Shown here in pieces: positions 23,433-31,376 of a stretch of DNA of 35,102 nt (position 1 is its first letter; every line of letters starts with the position of its first letter). The notes below the pieces were generated by a model. It searched no databases, was not told where the DNA came from, and saw only the letters and a list, made by a program, of their open reading frames with translations. The position numbers and the translations under genes were made by a program. Source of the stretch: Candidatus Endomicrobium labiotermitis (GTDB lineage: Bacteria > Elusimicrobiota > Endomicrobiia > Endomicrobiales > Endomicrobiaceae); the NCBI GenBank assembly GCA_009778965.1, contig WRFE01000010.1, positions 1-35,102 of the forward strand. Direction: 5' to 3'.

Positions 23433-24843
23433 AAAAAATACGATGCTGGCGGTCGGCGCGTCAATCGTTTTTAAGGCTTTTTTATCGGCTTTTTTAGAAC
23501 TTCATCCGGATGAAGCGTATTATTGGCTTTGGTCAAAAAAATTGGCTTTAGGTTATTATGATCATTCTCCGATGGTCGCATATTTTATAAAAATTACCAC
23601 TATTTTTTCGGATGCCGAGATTTTTGTCCGCTTATCCTCAACAATCGTTGCCGTAATTTTAAGCGTTTTGATGTGGAAATTCGTCAAAAAACTTTTCAAC
23701 GAAACCATAGCCGCGGCATCGGTTATAATAGTGAACACAATACCGCTTATGATGGCGGCGTCTTTTATAATCACCCCCGACACTCCTGTTTTTCTTTTTT
23801 ACGCGTTCACCGTTTATTTCCTGTGGCGTCTTGTTGATTCAAGCGAAACAAAATACTGGTATTTGACGGGTGTTTTTTTCGGGCTGACTCTCCTTTCAAA
23901 ATATACGGGAGTTTTATTTGCTCCGTGTCTTTTAGTTTATATGATTTTAGACAAAAAACTTTCGTGGTTTAAAAATAAACATTTTTATCTTATGTTTTTG
24001 ACGGCTTTTATTGTTTTTTTGCCTGTCGTAATATGGAACGCGCAGCACGGCTGGATATCTTTTACTTATCAGTTAGGTCACGGTTTATACAATACCAGTC
24101 TTAATATAGGGTATGTTTTTGAGTATTTAGGAGCGCAGGCTCTTGTGGCGGGACCGGTTATTTTTATAGCCGGATTTATTGCTGCGTACGGATATTTTGT
24201 TTCAAAAGATTCCAAAAAGATTTTTCTTGCGTCTTTTTCAATTCCGGTTATACTCTTTTTCGCATTTACCGCTTTAAAAAGGCTGCCGGGTGCAAATTGG
24301 CCGTCTTTTGCGTATTTTACATTCTGCATAATGGCGGCGCAGTACCTGCTGTCAGATAATTCAAAAGTTAAGCGTAAAATTCTAGTCATAGGAATTTTGA
24401 TTAATGTATTCCTATCAATAATTGTCGGACTTCATGCCAAATATTCAATAGTTCCAATATATAAGTTTTCGCAAGACGCGGCCGTTGCGGACGCTACAAA
24501 CTGGTTTTCCGGCTGGAAAGTTTTAGGAAACAAGCTTGTGAAACGCGACGTAAAGTACGCGGTTACGAATTCTCACCAGTGGGCAGGCGCGATTGCTTAT
24601 TATACAAAAGGCGAAGTTGAGGTGACCTTGGATAGCCATAGGCTAAATCAGTTTGCATATTGGGAAGTTCCCGCCGGTTTAGGAACTGAAAAAACGGTTG
24701 TTGTAAAAGTTGACAATAAAATGAGAGAAAATTTCAGGGATTTGAAAGACGCAGAAGTCTTTTTTATAGATAAAAATGATATTCCCATAAGGCAATACGC
24801 GATAATAGAAACAAATAACAAAGAGCAAATAACAGAACCTTGA
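23413..24843 (+). CDS. PMT/ArnT-like (GT39/GT83) membrane glycosyltransferase
   Basis: The 476-residue polytopic protein has the first-loop signature ELHPDEAYYWLWSKKLALGYYDHSPM, where the DE pair (D33, E34) is the catalytic/metal site of PMT_2-type transferases. About ten membrane helices follow, with the family-typical FVRLSSTIVAVI, MMAASFIITPDTPVFLFYAFTVYF and LLSKYTGVLFAP, then a soluble C-terminal domain of about 120 residues. Such enzymes transfer a sugar from polyprenyl phosphate to lipid A, protein or glycan on the periplasmic side. Acceptor unknown. It overlaps the PHP gene by 20 bases. The last residues (ETNNKEQITEP) are encoded by an AACAAATAACAAAGAGC heptad-type repeat, so the C-terminus may have been extended or replaced by it. 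Confidence 0.88.
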   Translation: MEKIFNKKNTMLAVGASIVFKAFLSAFLELHPDEAYYWLWSKKLALGYYDHSPMVAYFIKITTIFSDAEIFVRLSSTIVAVILSVLMWKFVKKLFNETIAAASVIIVNTIPLMMAASFIITPDTPVFLFYAFTVYFLWRLVDSSETKYWYLTGVFFGLTLLSKYTGVLFAPCLLVYMILDKKLSWFKNKHFYLMFLTAFIVFLPVVIWNAQHGWISFTYQLGHGLYNTSLNIGYVFEYLGAQALVAGPVIFIAGFIAAYGYFVSKDSKKIFLASFSIPVILFFAFTALKRLPGANWPSFAYFTFCIMAAQYLLSDNSKVKRKILVIGILINVFLSIIVGLHAKYSIVPIYKFSQDAAVADATNWFSGWKVLGNKLVKRDVKYAVTNSHQWAGAIAYYTKGEVEVTLDSHRLNQFAYWEVPAGLGTEKTVVVKVDNKMRENFRDLKDAEVFFIDKNDIPIRQYAIIETNNKEQITEP

Positions 24844-24856
24844 AAACAACTTTGTC

Positions 24857-24924
24857 TGTCATTGCGGGCTCCGACCCGCAATCTATGATTCACAACGAGA
24901 TTGCGGCTCAAGGCCGCAATGACG
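24857..24924. repeat. TGTCAT...ATGACG palindromic repeat
   Basis: The element begins TGTCATTGCGGG (24857) and ends CCGCAATGACG (24924). It folds as two hairpins, ATTGCGGG/CCCGCAAT and ATTGCGG/CCGCAAT. It occupies most of the gap between the glycosyltransferase and ankyrin genes. Confidence 0.82.
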
Positions 24925-24969
24925 ATACCGGAAGTTCAAAGGCTCTGTAATAGATAATAGGGCGGACAA

Positions 24970-26283
24970 TTGAAAGCAAACAAAATAATATTATTTTCTA
25001 TACTGCCTGTATTTTTTTTCACGTCTTTAGTTTTTTCTGCTAACTATGACATAGAACTCATGAATGCCGTAAAATCAAATGATTTTATAAGCGTCATAAG
25101 AGCTCTTGAAAACGGCGCAAGTCCTAATGCGAAAGATTCCGCCGGAAACTCTGCTCTTGTTACTTCAATAAATAACGGTAATGAGAGAATTGCCGAAATT
25201 CTTATAAAAAGAGGCGCATATTCCAGTGATAGTTATATGCGGGGAATGAGCGCTCTTATGATTGCTATAAACAAAAATCTTGAAAATACCGCGAATCTTC
25301 TTATAAGACACGGCGCGGATGTCAGCGCTAAATTGAGCAACGGTATGAACGCGTTGATGCTTGCCGCCGAAAAGAATCTGTTAAGCGTTGCCGAAAATAT
25401 TATAAATAAAAATATGGTTGATATAAATGCAAAAAATGACCATGGAATGACTGCTCTTTCAATAGCTTTAAGAGTAAAAAATATGGAAATGGCAAGATTT
25501 TTGCATGAGAAAGAGGCGAACCCTTTGAGTATTCTTGAAGCTGCCGCTCTGTCGGATTTGTACGCGGTAACGGAATTTTTACGCAAAGGAATAGATATTG
25601 AAACTAAAAACGAGTTTGGAAGAACCGCTCTGCTGATTGCTTTTGCGAACGAGGATTCTAAACTTGCCGAGTTTCTTCTTTCAAGAGGAGCGAATGTCAA
25701 TGTAAGGGATGCTTACGGGATTACTCCTGTTCTTGTAGCCGCGATGAAAGATAACGGATCTTTAGCCTATATTGCCATGAGCAACAAAGCCGATATTAGA
25801 GTAAGAGATATAAACGGTCTTACGCCGTTAATGCACGCCGTTTTTACGGGCGACAAATCTCTTGTTGATAATTTTCTTGCGTATAATTCATCATCTGTGA
25901 ACAATATAGACAATAATCTTAATACGCCTTTGTCTCTTGCCGTTGTTCTCGGAAACAGAACTATAGCGGAAAAACTTATTGCTAAAGGTGCTTACGTGAA
26001 CTCCAAAAACGGAAAACGCGCTCTTAATGTCGCAATTGAATCCGGAAATCTGCACATGGCAAAGTTTCTTATATCTAAAGGCGCGAGAGTCAACGGAAAA
26101 GATTTAAAAGGAGTTTCTCCTATAATGACCGCGATAAACAGAAACGATCCGGCAGCCGTTGAATTTCTTATTCAGCACAGGGCAAAAATAAATATAAGAG
26201 ATAAAAACGGATATACTCCTTTGGATTATGCGATAGCGCGTGATAAAACAGAAATAATTGAAATACTGACTAAAGGCAAATAA
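24970..26283 (+). CDS. Exported ankyrin-repeat protein
   Basis: The 437-residue protein has a signal peptide (KANKIILFSILPVFFFTSLVFSA) and then about 13 ankyrin repeats filling the whole mature chain, for example DSAGNSALVTSINNGNERIA, NGMNALMLAAEKNLLSVAE, FGRTALLIAFANEDSKLAEF and DKNGYTPLDYAIARDKTEII. No catalytic domain is present, so it is a protein-binding scaffold located in the periplasm or outside the cell. The start is TTG at 24970: no ATG is available before the signal peptide, and only a weak GGCGGA precedes it. It ends at a bidirectional terminator facing the porin gene. In host-associated bacteria secreted ankyrin proteins can act on the host, but many free-living species have periplasmic ones; nothing here decides. 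Confidence 0.88.
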   Translation: MKANKIILFSILPVFFFTSLVFSANYDIELMNAVKSNDFISVIRALENGASPNAKDSAGNSALVTSINNGNERIAEILIKRGAYSSDSYMRGMSALMIAINKNLENTANLLIRHGADVSAKLSNGMNALMLAAEKNLLSVAENIINKNMVDINAKNDHGMTALSIALRVKNMEMARFLHEKEANPLSILEAAALSDLYAVTEFLRKGIDIETKNEFGRTALLIAFANEDSKLAEFLLSRGANVNVRDAYGITPVLVAAMKDNGSLAYIAMSNKADIRVRDINGLTPLMHAVFTGDKSLVDNFLAYNSSSVNNIDNNLNTPLSLAVVLGNRTIAEKLIAKGAYVNSKNGKRALNVAIESGNLHMAKFLISKGARVNGKDLKGVSPIMTAINRNDPAAVEFLIQHRAKINIRDKNGYTPLDYAIARDKTEIIEILTKGK

Positions 26284-26398
26284 TAAAGTACAAATAACAA
26301 ATAATAATGAATAAATGGTAAGTGTTGTCACCCTGAACTTGTTTCAGGGTCTGTTGTTATTTTAAACGGCGAGATGCTGAAACAAGTTCAGCATGACA
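26284..26398. repeat. Heptad repeat plus TGTCAC...ATGACA palindromic element
   Basis: After the ankyrin stop there are CAAATAA-type units (26290-26308). An element bounded by TGTCAC (26326) and ATGACA (26398) follows, containing hairpins CCCTGAA/TTCAGGG and GCTGAAAC..GTTCAGC. Its ends match the other TGTCAT/ATGACA elements although its inner sequence differs. Confidence 0.78.
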
Positions 26399-26430
26399 CA
26401 CTTTTAAGATCTGCAATAACAAAATAATAA

Positions 26431-26465
26431 AAAAAACGCCGAGTTTAAATAACTCGGCGTTTTTT
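26431..26465. terminator. Bidirectional terminator between convergent genes
   Basis: A perfect 15-base stem (AAAAAACGCCGAGTT at 26431-26445, AACTCGGCGTTTTTT at 26451-26465) encloses TAAAT. A-run and T-run make it functional for the ankyrin gene on the + strand and for the porin gene on the - strand. Confidence 0.95.
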
Positions 26466-26496
26466 ATTCCACTCTTCAAACTTCAATATGCCGTTA

Positions 26497-27750
26497 TTAA
26501 AATGCGTATTTAAAACTTAACGCGATTATATGGCTTGAACCGTCTTCATAACTGACATTTACGCTGTTTATATACGGAATCGGAGAAGGTGCTGATTTGC
26601 CTTTCAAATCAGAAGCTTTTAAATAAGAGTAACCTAAATCAACTCCCCAATTGTTCATTTTATAGCCCGCGCCGAAACTGAAAATGTTTCTGTCATGCGC
26701 AGGTATAAGAGTGTCCATATATTTGGGGTTTATCGGGGATTCGTCGAAAGTATAACCCGCGCGAAGATCCCAATTTTCTGTAAGAGAATATTCCGCTCCC
26801 AAAGCAATTCTGATAGTATCTTTGAAATTTTTAGGTTCAATCAAAGATATGTTAGAATCATTATAGTCAACTCTTAACGTTTTATAACTGCTCCAGAAAG
26901 TGCCGGTTACGTTAATTTCAACCACAAGTTCTTCTATGGGTTTGTTTGATATACCGAAACTTACGCTGTCCGGCAAAGTTAACGGTGCTGTACCGTGTCC
27001 GGACGGTATGTCCATAATCATCGGATGTGCAAATGCTCCCGAAGTAGTAACTTTACCGCTTACTATGTGGTTTGCTTTTGTTCTGTAAGTTAAAGCGGCA
27101 GCCCATTTGTCTGCCCATGAAGGGTTGTAATATGCTCCGAAATTTCCGCCCCACGATATGCTGTCTCCTTCAAGAGTTAAATCGCCCGGCATTCCAAAAA
27201 GACTTGCCGGCGCGTATTTTTTTTCTTTGAAGGAAAGGGTCATGACTTCAAGTCCCATGGCAAGGGATAAATCTTCATTAATTTTTACCGCTATGTTCGG
27301 ATTTGCCGAAAATGTTTCTAATAAAGCGGAATACGCCATCATTGAGCCGACCCAAGTTTTGTAATTTTGATAGGTTGCGCCGAGTCCGAATCTGGAGAAT
27401 AAACCTATGCCTAAAAAGACGTTGTCACTTATTTTGCTTGTAAAATAAGCGTTCGGAATAAAAAATGTGTCATTTTCAATTGCTCTCTGCTGCGTACCTA
27501 CTGTCGCGTTGCCTGATACGTTGACCAGAGTAAATCCAACCTGCGCCTGCGTGCCTTCCAGCTGCGTAATCAATGCAGGATTTGCTGCTAATGATGCCGG
27601 TTCCGCTTTGTTTGCCATCACGGCTCCGCCCATTGCAACTCCGCGCGCGCTCCATTCATACAGGGCAAAACCTGCCGCGTGTAATGTTCCTGCGCCTGCG
27701 ATTGATACTGCAACTGCCAGGGATACTGCCAACTTCAAATTTAACTTCAC
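26497..27750 (-). CDS. OmpP1/FadL/TodX-family outer-membrane transporter
   Basis: The 417-residue protein has a signal peptide (cleavage after HAA about 26), the N-terminal hatch signature AAGFALYEWSARGVAMGGAVMA with EPASLAANPA, and a 14-strand-type beta barrel ending in aromatic SFKYAF, the usual outer-membrane targeting end. FadL-family proteins admit hydrophobic molecules such as long-chain fatty acids or aromatics. The start is GTG (complement of 27748-27750), set by GGAGG (complement of 27759-27763) eight bases upstream. It lies 22 bases after thrB and is probably cotranscribed with it. Substrate not predictable. Confidence 0.93.
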   Translation of the reverse strand: MKLNLKLAVSLAVAVSIAGAGTLHAAGFALYEWSARGVAMGGAVMANKAEPASLAANPALITQLEGTQAQVGFTLVNVSGNATVGTQQRAIENDTFFIPNAYFTSKISDNVFLGIGLFSRFGLGATYQNYKTWVGSMMAYSALLETFSANPNIAVKINEDLSLAMGLEVMTLSFKEKKYAPASLFGMPGDLTLEGDSISWGGNFGAYYNPSWADKWAAALTYRTKANHIVSGKVTTSGAFAHPMIMDIPSGHGTAPLTLPDSVSFGISNKPIEELVVEINVTGTFWSSYKTLRVDYNDSNISLIEPKNFKDTIRIALGAEYSLTENWDLRAGYTFDESPINPKYMDTLIPAHDRNIFSFGAGYKMNNWGVDLGYSYLKASDLKGKSAPSPIPYINSVNVSYEDGSSHIIALSFKYAF

Positions 27751-27772
27751 TATAACTGCCTCCTTTTGCGGG

Positions 27773-28699
27773 TTATTTACCCGTTTTTTTTACTGCAACG
27801 CCTTTGGCGTCAAAATCTAAAATATAAGCTTTTACCGAAACGCTTTCTTTTTTCCATAATTTAACTATTGCTTTTTTTACGGTTTCAGCTTTTTCTGCGT
27901 CGCATAAAGCCGCAATGGTCGGGCCCGAGCCTGAAAGGTAAGCGCCGTATGCTCCGTTGTCCAAAGCCGCTTTTAAAACTTCATTCATGGCTGGTATCAT
28001 TTTTCCGCGGTAAGGCTGGTGGATTTTGTCCTGCATGCCTTTTGCCAAAAGCGTAAAATCGCCGGTGCAAAACGCCGCGGTAAGAAACGCGACTCTTGAT
28101 GTATTAAAAACAACGTCTTCTAAATTTAAGGTTTTAGGCAATATCTGTCTTGAACGTTTTGTTCTTAGTTCAAAAGACGGCACGCACAAAACGACTTTCA
28201 GTTTTGGGATGGGCAAATGTATTACAGTTCCGTGTCCGTCTTCTTCTTTACCGCAGACGCACAGTCCGCCGAAAACAGCGGGGGCGACATTGTCAGGGTG
28301 TCCTTCAATTTTTATGGCAAGTTCGGCAATTTGCGATTTTGTCAGTTTATTTTTGCTCAAAGCGTTTGCCAGTTCTATGCCGCCGACAATCGCCGACGCG
28401 CTTGAACCTAAACCGCCGCTTAAGGGGGTTCCGGTGTTAACCGTAATGTTGAGATTTTTTAAATTATATCTGGTTTCTTTCAAAATATTGAAAGTTTCCT
28501 GCATTGACTGCCAGAGAAGATTTTTTTCGCCTTTAGGCAGAGATTTCTTTCCTTCGCCTTTAAGAATAAATTTTCCGCCCATACCGTTTCCGGCAACTTC
28601 GGCTTCAAATTCATTATAAATTGATAAAGCAGCTCCGAAAACATCAAATCCCGGACCTAAATTCGCCGTAGTAGCCGGCACTTTTACATTAACTTTCAT
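27773..28699 (-). CDS. thrB: Homoserine kinase
   Basis: This 308-residue GHMP-family kinase phosphorylates homoserine for threonine synthesis. It begins MKVNVKVPATTANLGPGFDVFGAAL and has the ATP loop PLSGGLGSSASAIVGG (92-107), IEGHPDNVAPAVFGG and the C-terminal AYLSGSGPTIAAL. The start at 28699 is set by the family N-terminus and by AAGGA (complement of 28706-28710); an in-frame extension to 28774 is not supported. No thrA or thrC is in the window. It heads a two-gene unit with the FadL-type porin gene. Confidence 0.96.
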   Translation of the reverse strand: MKVNVKVPATTANLGPGFDVFGAALSIYNEFEAEVAGNGMGGKFILKGEGKKSLPKGEKNLLWQSMQETFNILKETRYNLKNLNITVNTGTPLSGGLGSSASAIVGGIELANALSKNKLTKSQIAELAIKIEGHPDNVAPAVFGGLCVCGKEEDGHGTVIHLPIPKLKVVLCVPSFELRTKRSRQILPKTLNLEDVVFNTSRVAFLTAAFCTGDFTLLAKGMQDKIHQPYRGKMIPAMNEVLKAALDNGAYGAYLSGSGPTIAALCDAEKAETVKKAIVKLWKKESVSVKAYILDFDAKGVAVKKTGK

Positions 28700-28745
28700 T
28701 GTTTGTCCTTTTATACGTTTACTATAATAGTAGTTTAACCTGATA

Positions 28746-28774
28746 ATTATACAATTTTTATATATTATGTACAA
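28746..28774 (-). promoter_or_regulatory. Probable promoter of thrB
   Basis: On the minus strand, TTGTAC (complement of 28769-28774) is 17 bases before TATAAT (complement of 28746-28751). The -10 is perfect, the -35 matches at only its first three bases. The start would be near 28739, about 40 bases before the ATG. Confidence 0.6.
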
Positions 28775-28801
28775 AAAATAAAAATCTGTTACAGATAATA
28801 T

Positions 28802-31207
28802 TTAAAACGAAGGTAACTTTATATCTATACCATATTTTGAAATTATTTTTTTCAATTCCAAACTATAAATATATTCTTTATTACTAAGGATTAATTCTTC
28901 AATTACTTCGTTCATTATATAATTAAAATTTTCTTTTTGACTAAGTTTTTCAATCACATACATTTTATACTCCATATGAACAGTATCATTAGCTTTTGCA
29001 TAACGCAAATAATCTTTCAAGGAAATGCGTAACAATTCTTTAAATTTTTTTATGTTGGACCATTTATTAATTATATAATCAAGAACTTTTTTGTTAGGAA
29101 ATGTTTGTGTAATTAATACATTATTATAGACTTCCTGGTCATCCCTAGGCAAAATATATTTTGTAACCTCGTCATTTTCTATTAAAAGATCTGAAAAATG
29201 CTTAGCTTCTAAAGATCTTGAAGGCTGAGGTTTATATATGTCCATAACTAGAATTATATGTTTAGCAATCCATCCAATATGTAATGGAAGAAAAGAGTTT
29301 TCTTTATTTAAAACTGATTCTATAGATTTAATAAAATGGAAATGGAAGTCATCAATCGCAAGAATATTGCCTTTTACGAGTTCAACGAAAGAAATATATT
29401 TTTTAATATCTTGTTCTTCTTTAGGGAATTCCAGTTTTCTACTTTTGTCCTGAAATATTTTCGGTAGCTGCTTAACACAATCTTGTCCTTTAAGAATGTT
29501 TTTTAGTTCTTCCGGCGCATCATCATTATAAAGAGCATGTCTTATTGTAAAAGAATAAATAAATACAGTATCAAAATTAGTGATTCCAGCAATGCTTTTG
29601 CTAAGGTAGTGAGCAAAAGAGTCTTTGTAATCGTTATAAATTGTATGGAGAGATGAATGGTCATTACTATTTAAGGCATGTTTTATTTGCTCTTCAACAA
29701 GTATTTCCAATCCTTTTTCTTTGGAAACAATAAATACTAAGGATGCAAATTCAGATACAGTATCTTTAAAATTTTCAAACAAATATATTACACTAGGATT
29801 TAGCAAACTTCTGTTTATTAGCATAGTTCTGATGTCTTTAAGGGATTTATCTTTAATGTTTTTCAACAAAGAATAATATGCAATTGCCGGTATGCTGATG
29901 TTATATTCATTATATTGCAATATAAGCATTTGTATACTGTTTAAATAGTTATTTATTATTCTTGGAGTTATTTTTTCTTCATCAAAGTTTGTTGTATTTC
30001 TTAAGATTGATAAAATCTTGTCAATAGTATCTTTGTCGTCAAATATCTCTTCTGCTCTATTTTTAGCATACAAGCTAATATCCGAAGTTATAGGTTTAGG
30101 AACATCGACTATTATCTGGAAACATTTGTCCATAAATGATTTTGAGCAATCTTTACTTTCAGAATTTTCACAGTCTGCATTATCCCAAAGTTTTTTAAGA
30201 CCGTTGGAATCAAACGGAACAATGACATACGTTTTTTCTTTGATTTTTTCATTCTGTAAAAATACTTGGAGGGTTGACCACATTTTTAAAGCAATATCCG
30301 AATCAATTCTGTCTAAATTATCTATAACTATCAAATTTTTTTTATTTATCTTTTCTAATATTTTAGAAAAGTAGTATTCAAACTCTACGGAAGAACATTC
30401 ATTATCTGTTAAGCATAGATTGTTTTCTATTTTATTCTCATCTTCTTTAAATGTCCAATTATTACCGTCAAAAACATCTTTTTCTTTAGTCAAAAGATAT
30501 ATAGCCCAACCTATAAATACCAATATTACAATTCCGATGTATTGTAGATATCTTTCATCTGTTGCAAAGATAGGAGCAAAAATAAAAACAAATGCTAATA
30601 TTTTTAAGAGCCCAGAATAGCGATTTTTAGTTATTGTTAAATCCTCTTTTTGTTTGCCGGATATGATTCTTTTTAGCTCAGATAATGAAGTTTCTTTTGG
30701 TGTTATTACACCATCTTTCAAATTTGGTCTGTCAATTGTGACAAAGACTTCATTATTTTTATGTTTTTCCTTGTTTTTCAATTGTTTGTATTCAAAATCT
30801 TTATAAAGGGTTTCTTTTTTTCTTTGATCTTCAATGTTTCTTAAGAGTTTTTTCTCATTTTCTGTAAGTTGTATTGTTTGATCTTCTTCAAGTTTAATTA
30901 TAAGTTGTTCCAAAAAAATTCTTCTTAATTTATCTTCCTCATGTACCCATGTATCAAATTTAAATATAAAGACTTTTTTATCATCTTCGATGTCTTTATT
31001 TTCATTATATTCATTAATTTTGTTGTTCAAAATTTCAATTACTGTTGATTTCCCGGAGCCCCATTCTCCTTCAAGTCCTATAGTCAATCCTTTTTTTGTT
31101 TTTGTAAGTACTTCCATCACGGAATTTGCTATGTTTTCATGGGTTTCAGATTTAATTTTATCTGTTTCAGAAGGTTCAAAGTTAATAAATTTAATTTCAT
31201 TTGTCAT
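28802..31207 (-). CDS. KAP-family P-loop NTPase with two membrane helices
   Basis: The 801-residue protein has the KAP layout. The Walker A motif is GLEGEWGSGKST (44-55), followed by FKFDTWVHEEDKLRR and a pair of membrane helices inserted in the NTPase domain (about 198-216 and 221-239). The Walker B region is LIVIDNLDRIDSD (292-304), then VPFDSNGLKK and FMDKCFQIIVDVPKP. Residues from about 430 to the end are helical with no domain I recognise. KAP ATPases include phage-exclusion protein PifA and animal Kidins220; many bacterial ones lie in defence or mobile islands. The gene is visibly more AT-rich than its neighbours, with Asn, Lys and Ile codons ending in A/T, which suggests transfer. It stands alone between two housekeeping genes. 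GAGAG lies seven bases before the ATG. Confidence 0.9.
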   Translation of the reverse strand: MTNEIKFINFEPSETDKIKSETHENIANSVMEVLTKTKKGLTIGLEGEWGSGKSTVIEILNNKINEYNENKDIEDDKKVFIFKFDTWVHEEDKLRRIFLEQLIIKLEEDQTIQLTENEKKLLRNIEDQRKKETLYKDFEYKQLKNKEKHKNNEVFVTIDRPNLKDGVITPKETSLSELKRIISGKQKEDLTITKNRYSGLLKILAFVFIFAPIFATDERYLQYIGIVILVFIGWAIYLLTKEKDVFDGNNWTFKEDENKIENNLCLTDNECSSVEFEYYFSKILEKINKKNLIVIDNLDRIDSDIALKMWSTLQVFLQNEKIKEKTYVIVPFDSNGLKKLWDNADCENSESKDCSKSFMDKCFQIIVDVPKPITSDISLYAKNRAEEIFDDKDTIDKILSILRNTTNFDEEKITPRIINNYLNSIQMLILQYNEYNISIPAIAYYSLLKNIKDKSLKDIRTMLINRSLLNPSVIYLFENFKDTVSEFASLVFIVSKEKGLEILVEEQIKHALNSNDHSSLHTIYNDYKDSFAHYLSKSIAGITNFDTVFIYSFTIRHALYNDDAPEELKNILKGQDCVKQLPKIFQDKSRKLEFPKEEQDIKKYISFVELVKGNILAIDDFHFHFIKSIESVLNKENSFLPLHIGWIAKHIILVMDIYKPQPSRSLEAKHFSDLLIENDEVTKYILPRDDQEVYNNVLITQTFPNKKVLDYIINKWSNIKKFKELLRISLKDYLRYAKANDTVHMEYKMYVIEKLSQKENFNYIMNEVIEELILSNKEYIYSLELKKIISKYGIDIKLPSF

Positions 31208-31234
31208 ACAAATCTCTCATATAGTATTTTATAT

Positions 31235-31240
31235 ATTATA
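31235..31240 (-). promoter_or_regulatory. -10 element of the KAP NTPase gene
   Basis: TATAAT on the minus strand lies 27 bases before the start codon, giving a leader of about 20 bases with GAGAG as ribosome-binding site. No clear -35; the region it would occupy is the palindrome of the thiC terminator. Confidence 0.5.
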
Positions 31241-31243
31241 CAT

Positions 31244-31282
31244 AAAAAAACAGCTCAACTTTGCAAAGTTGAGCTGTTTTTT
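31244..31282 (-). terminator. Terminator of thiC (palindromic)
   Basis: CAGCTCAACTTTG (31251-31263) and CAAAGTTGAGCTG (31264-31276) form an uninterrupted palindrome. On the minus strand, seven T (complement of 31244-31250) follow; on the + strand six T follow. It therefore ends thiC and insulates the KAP gene behind it. Confidence 0.92.
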
Positions 31283-31305
31283 GTTATTTGTAAATTAGAG
31301 AACTT

Positions 31306-31336
31306 GGTTCCCCGATTAAGACACTCGGGGATGACA
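31306..31336. repeat. ...ATGACA palindromic repeat, partial
   Basis: GGTTCCCCGA and TCGGGGATGACA form one hairpin of the TGTCAT/ATGACA type. Only the right boundary (ATGACA, 31331-31336) is clear. It lies between the thiC stop and its terminator. Confidence 0.55.
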
Positions 31337-31376
31337 AAGAAAGGAATTAAAACCTGCTTTTGTCAGTTATTTGCCT

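Noticed and set aside
28026-28619. Long open frame of 197 codons opposite thrB
   Set aside because: It mirrors the well-supported homoserine kinase codons and resembles no protein family.
28700-28774. N-terminal extension of homoserine kinase
   Set aside because: It would cover the likely promoter, and the family start and ribosome-binding site both point to 28699.
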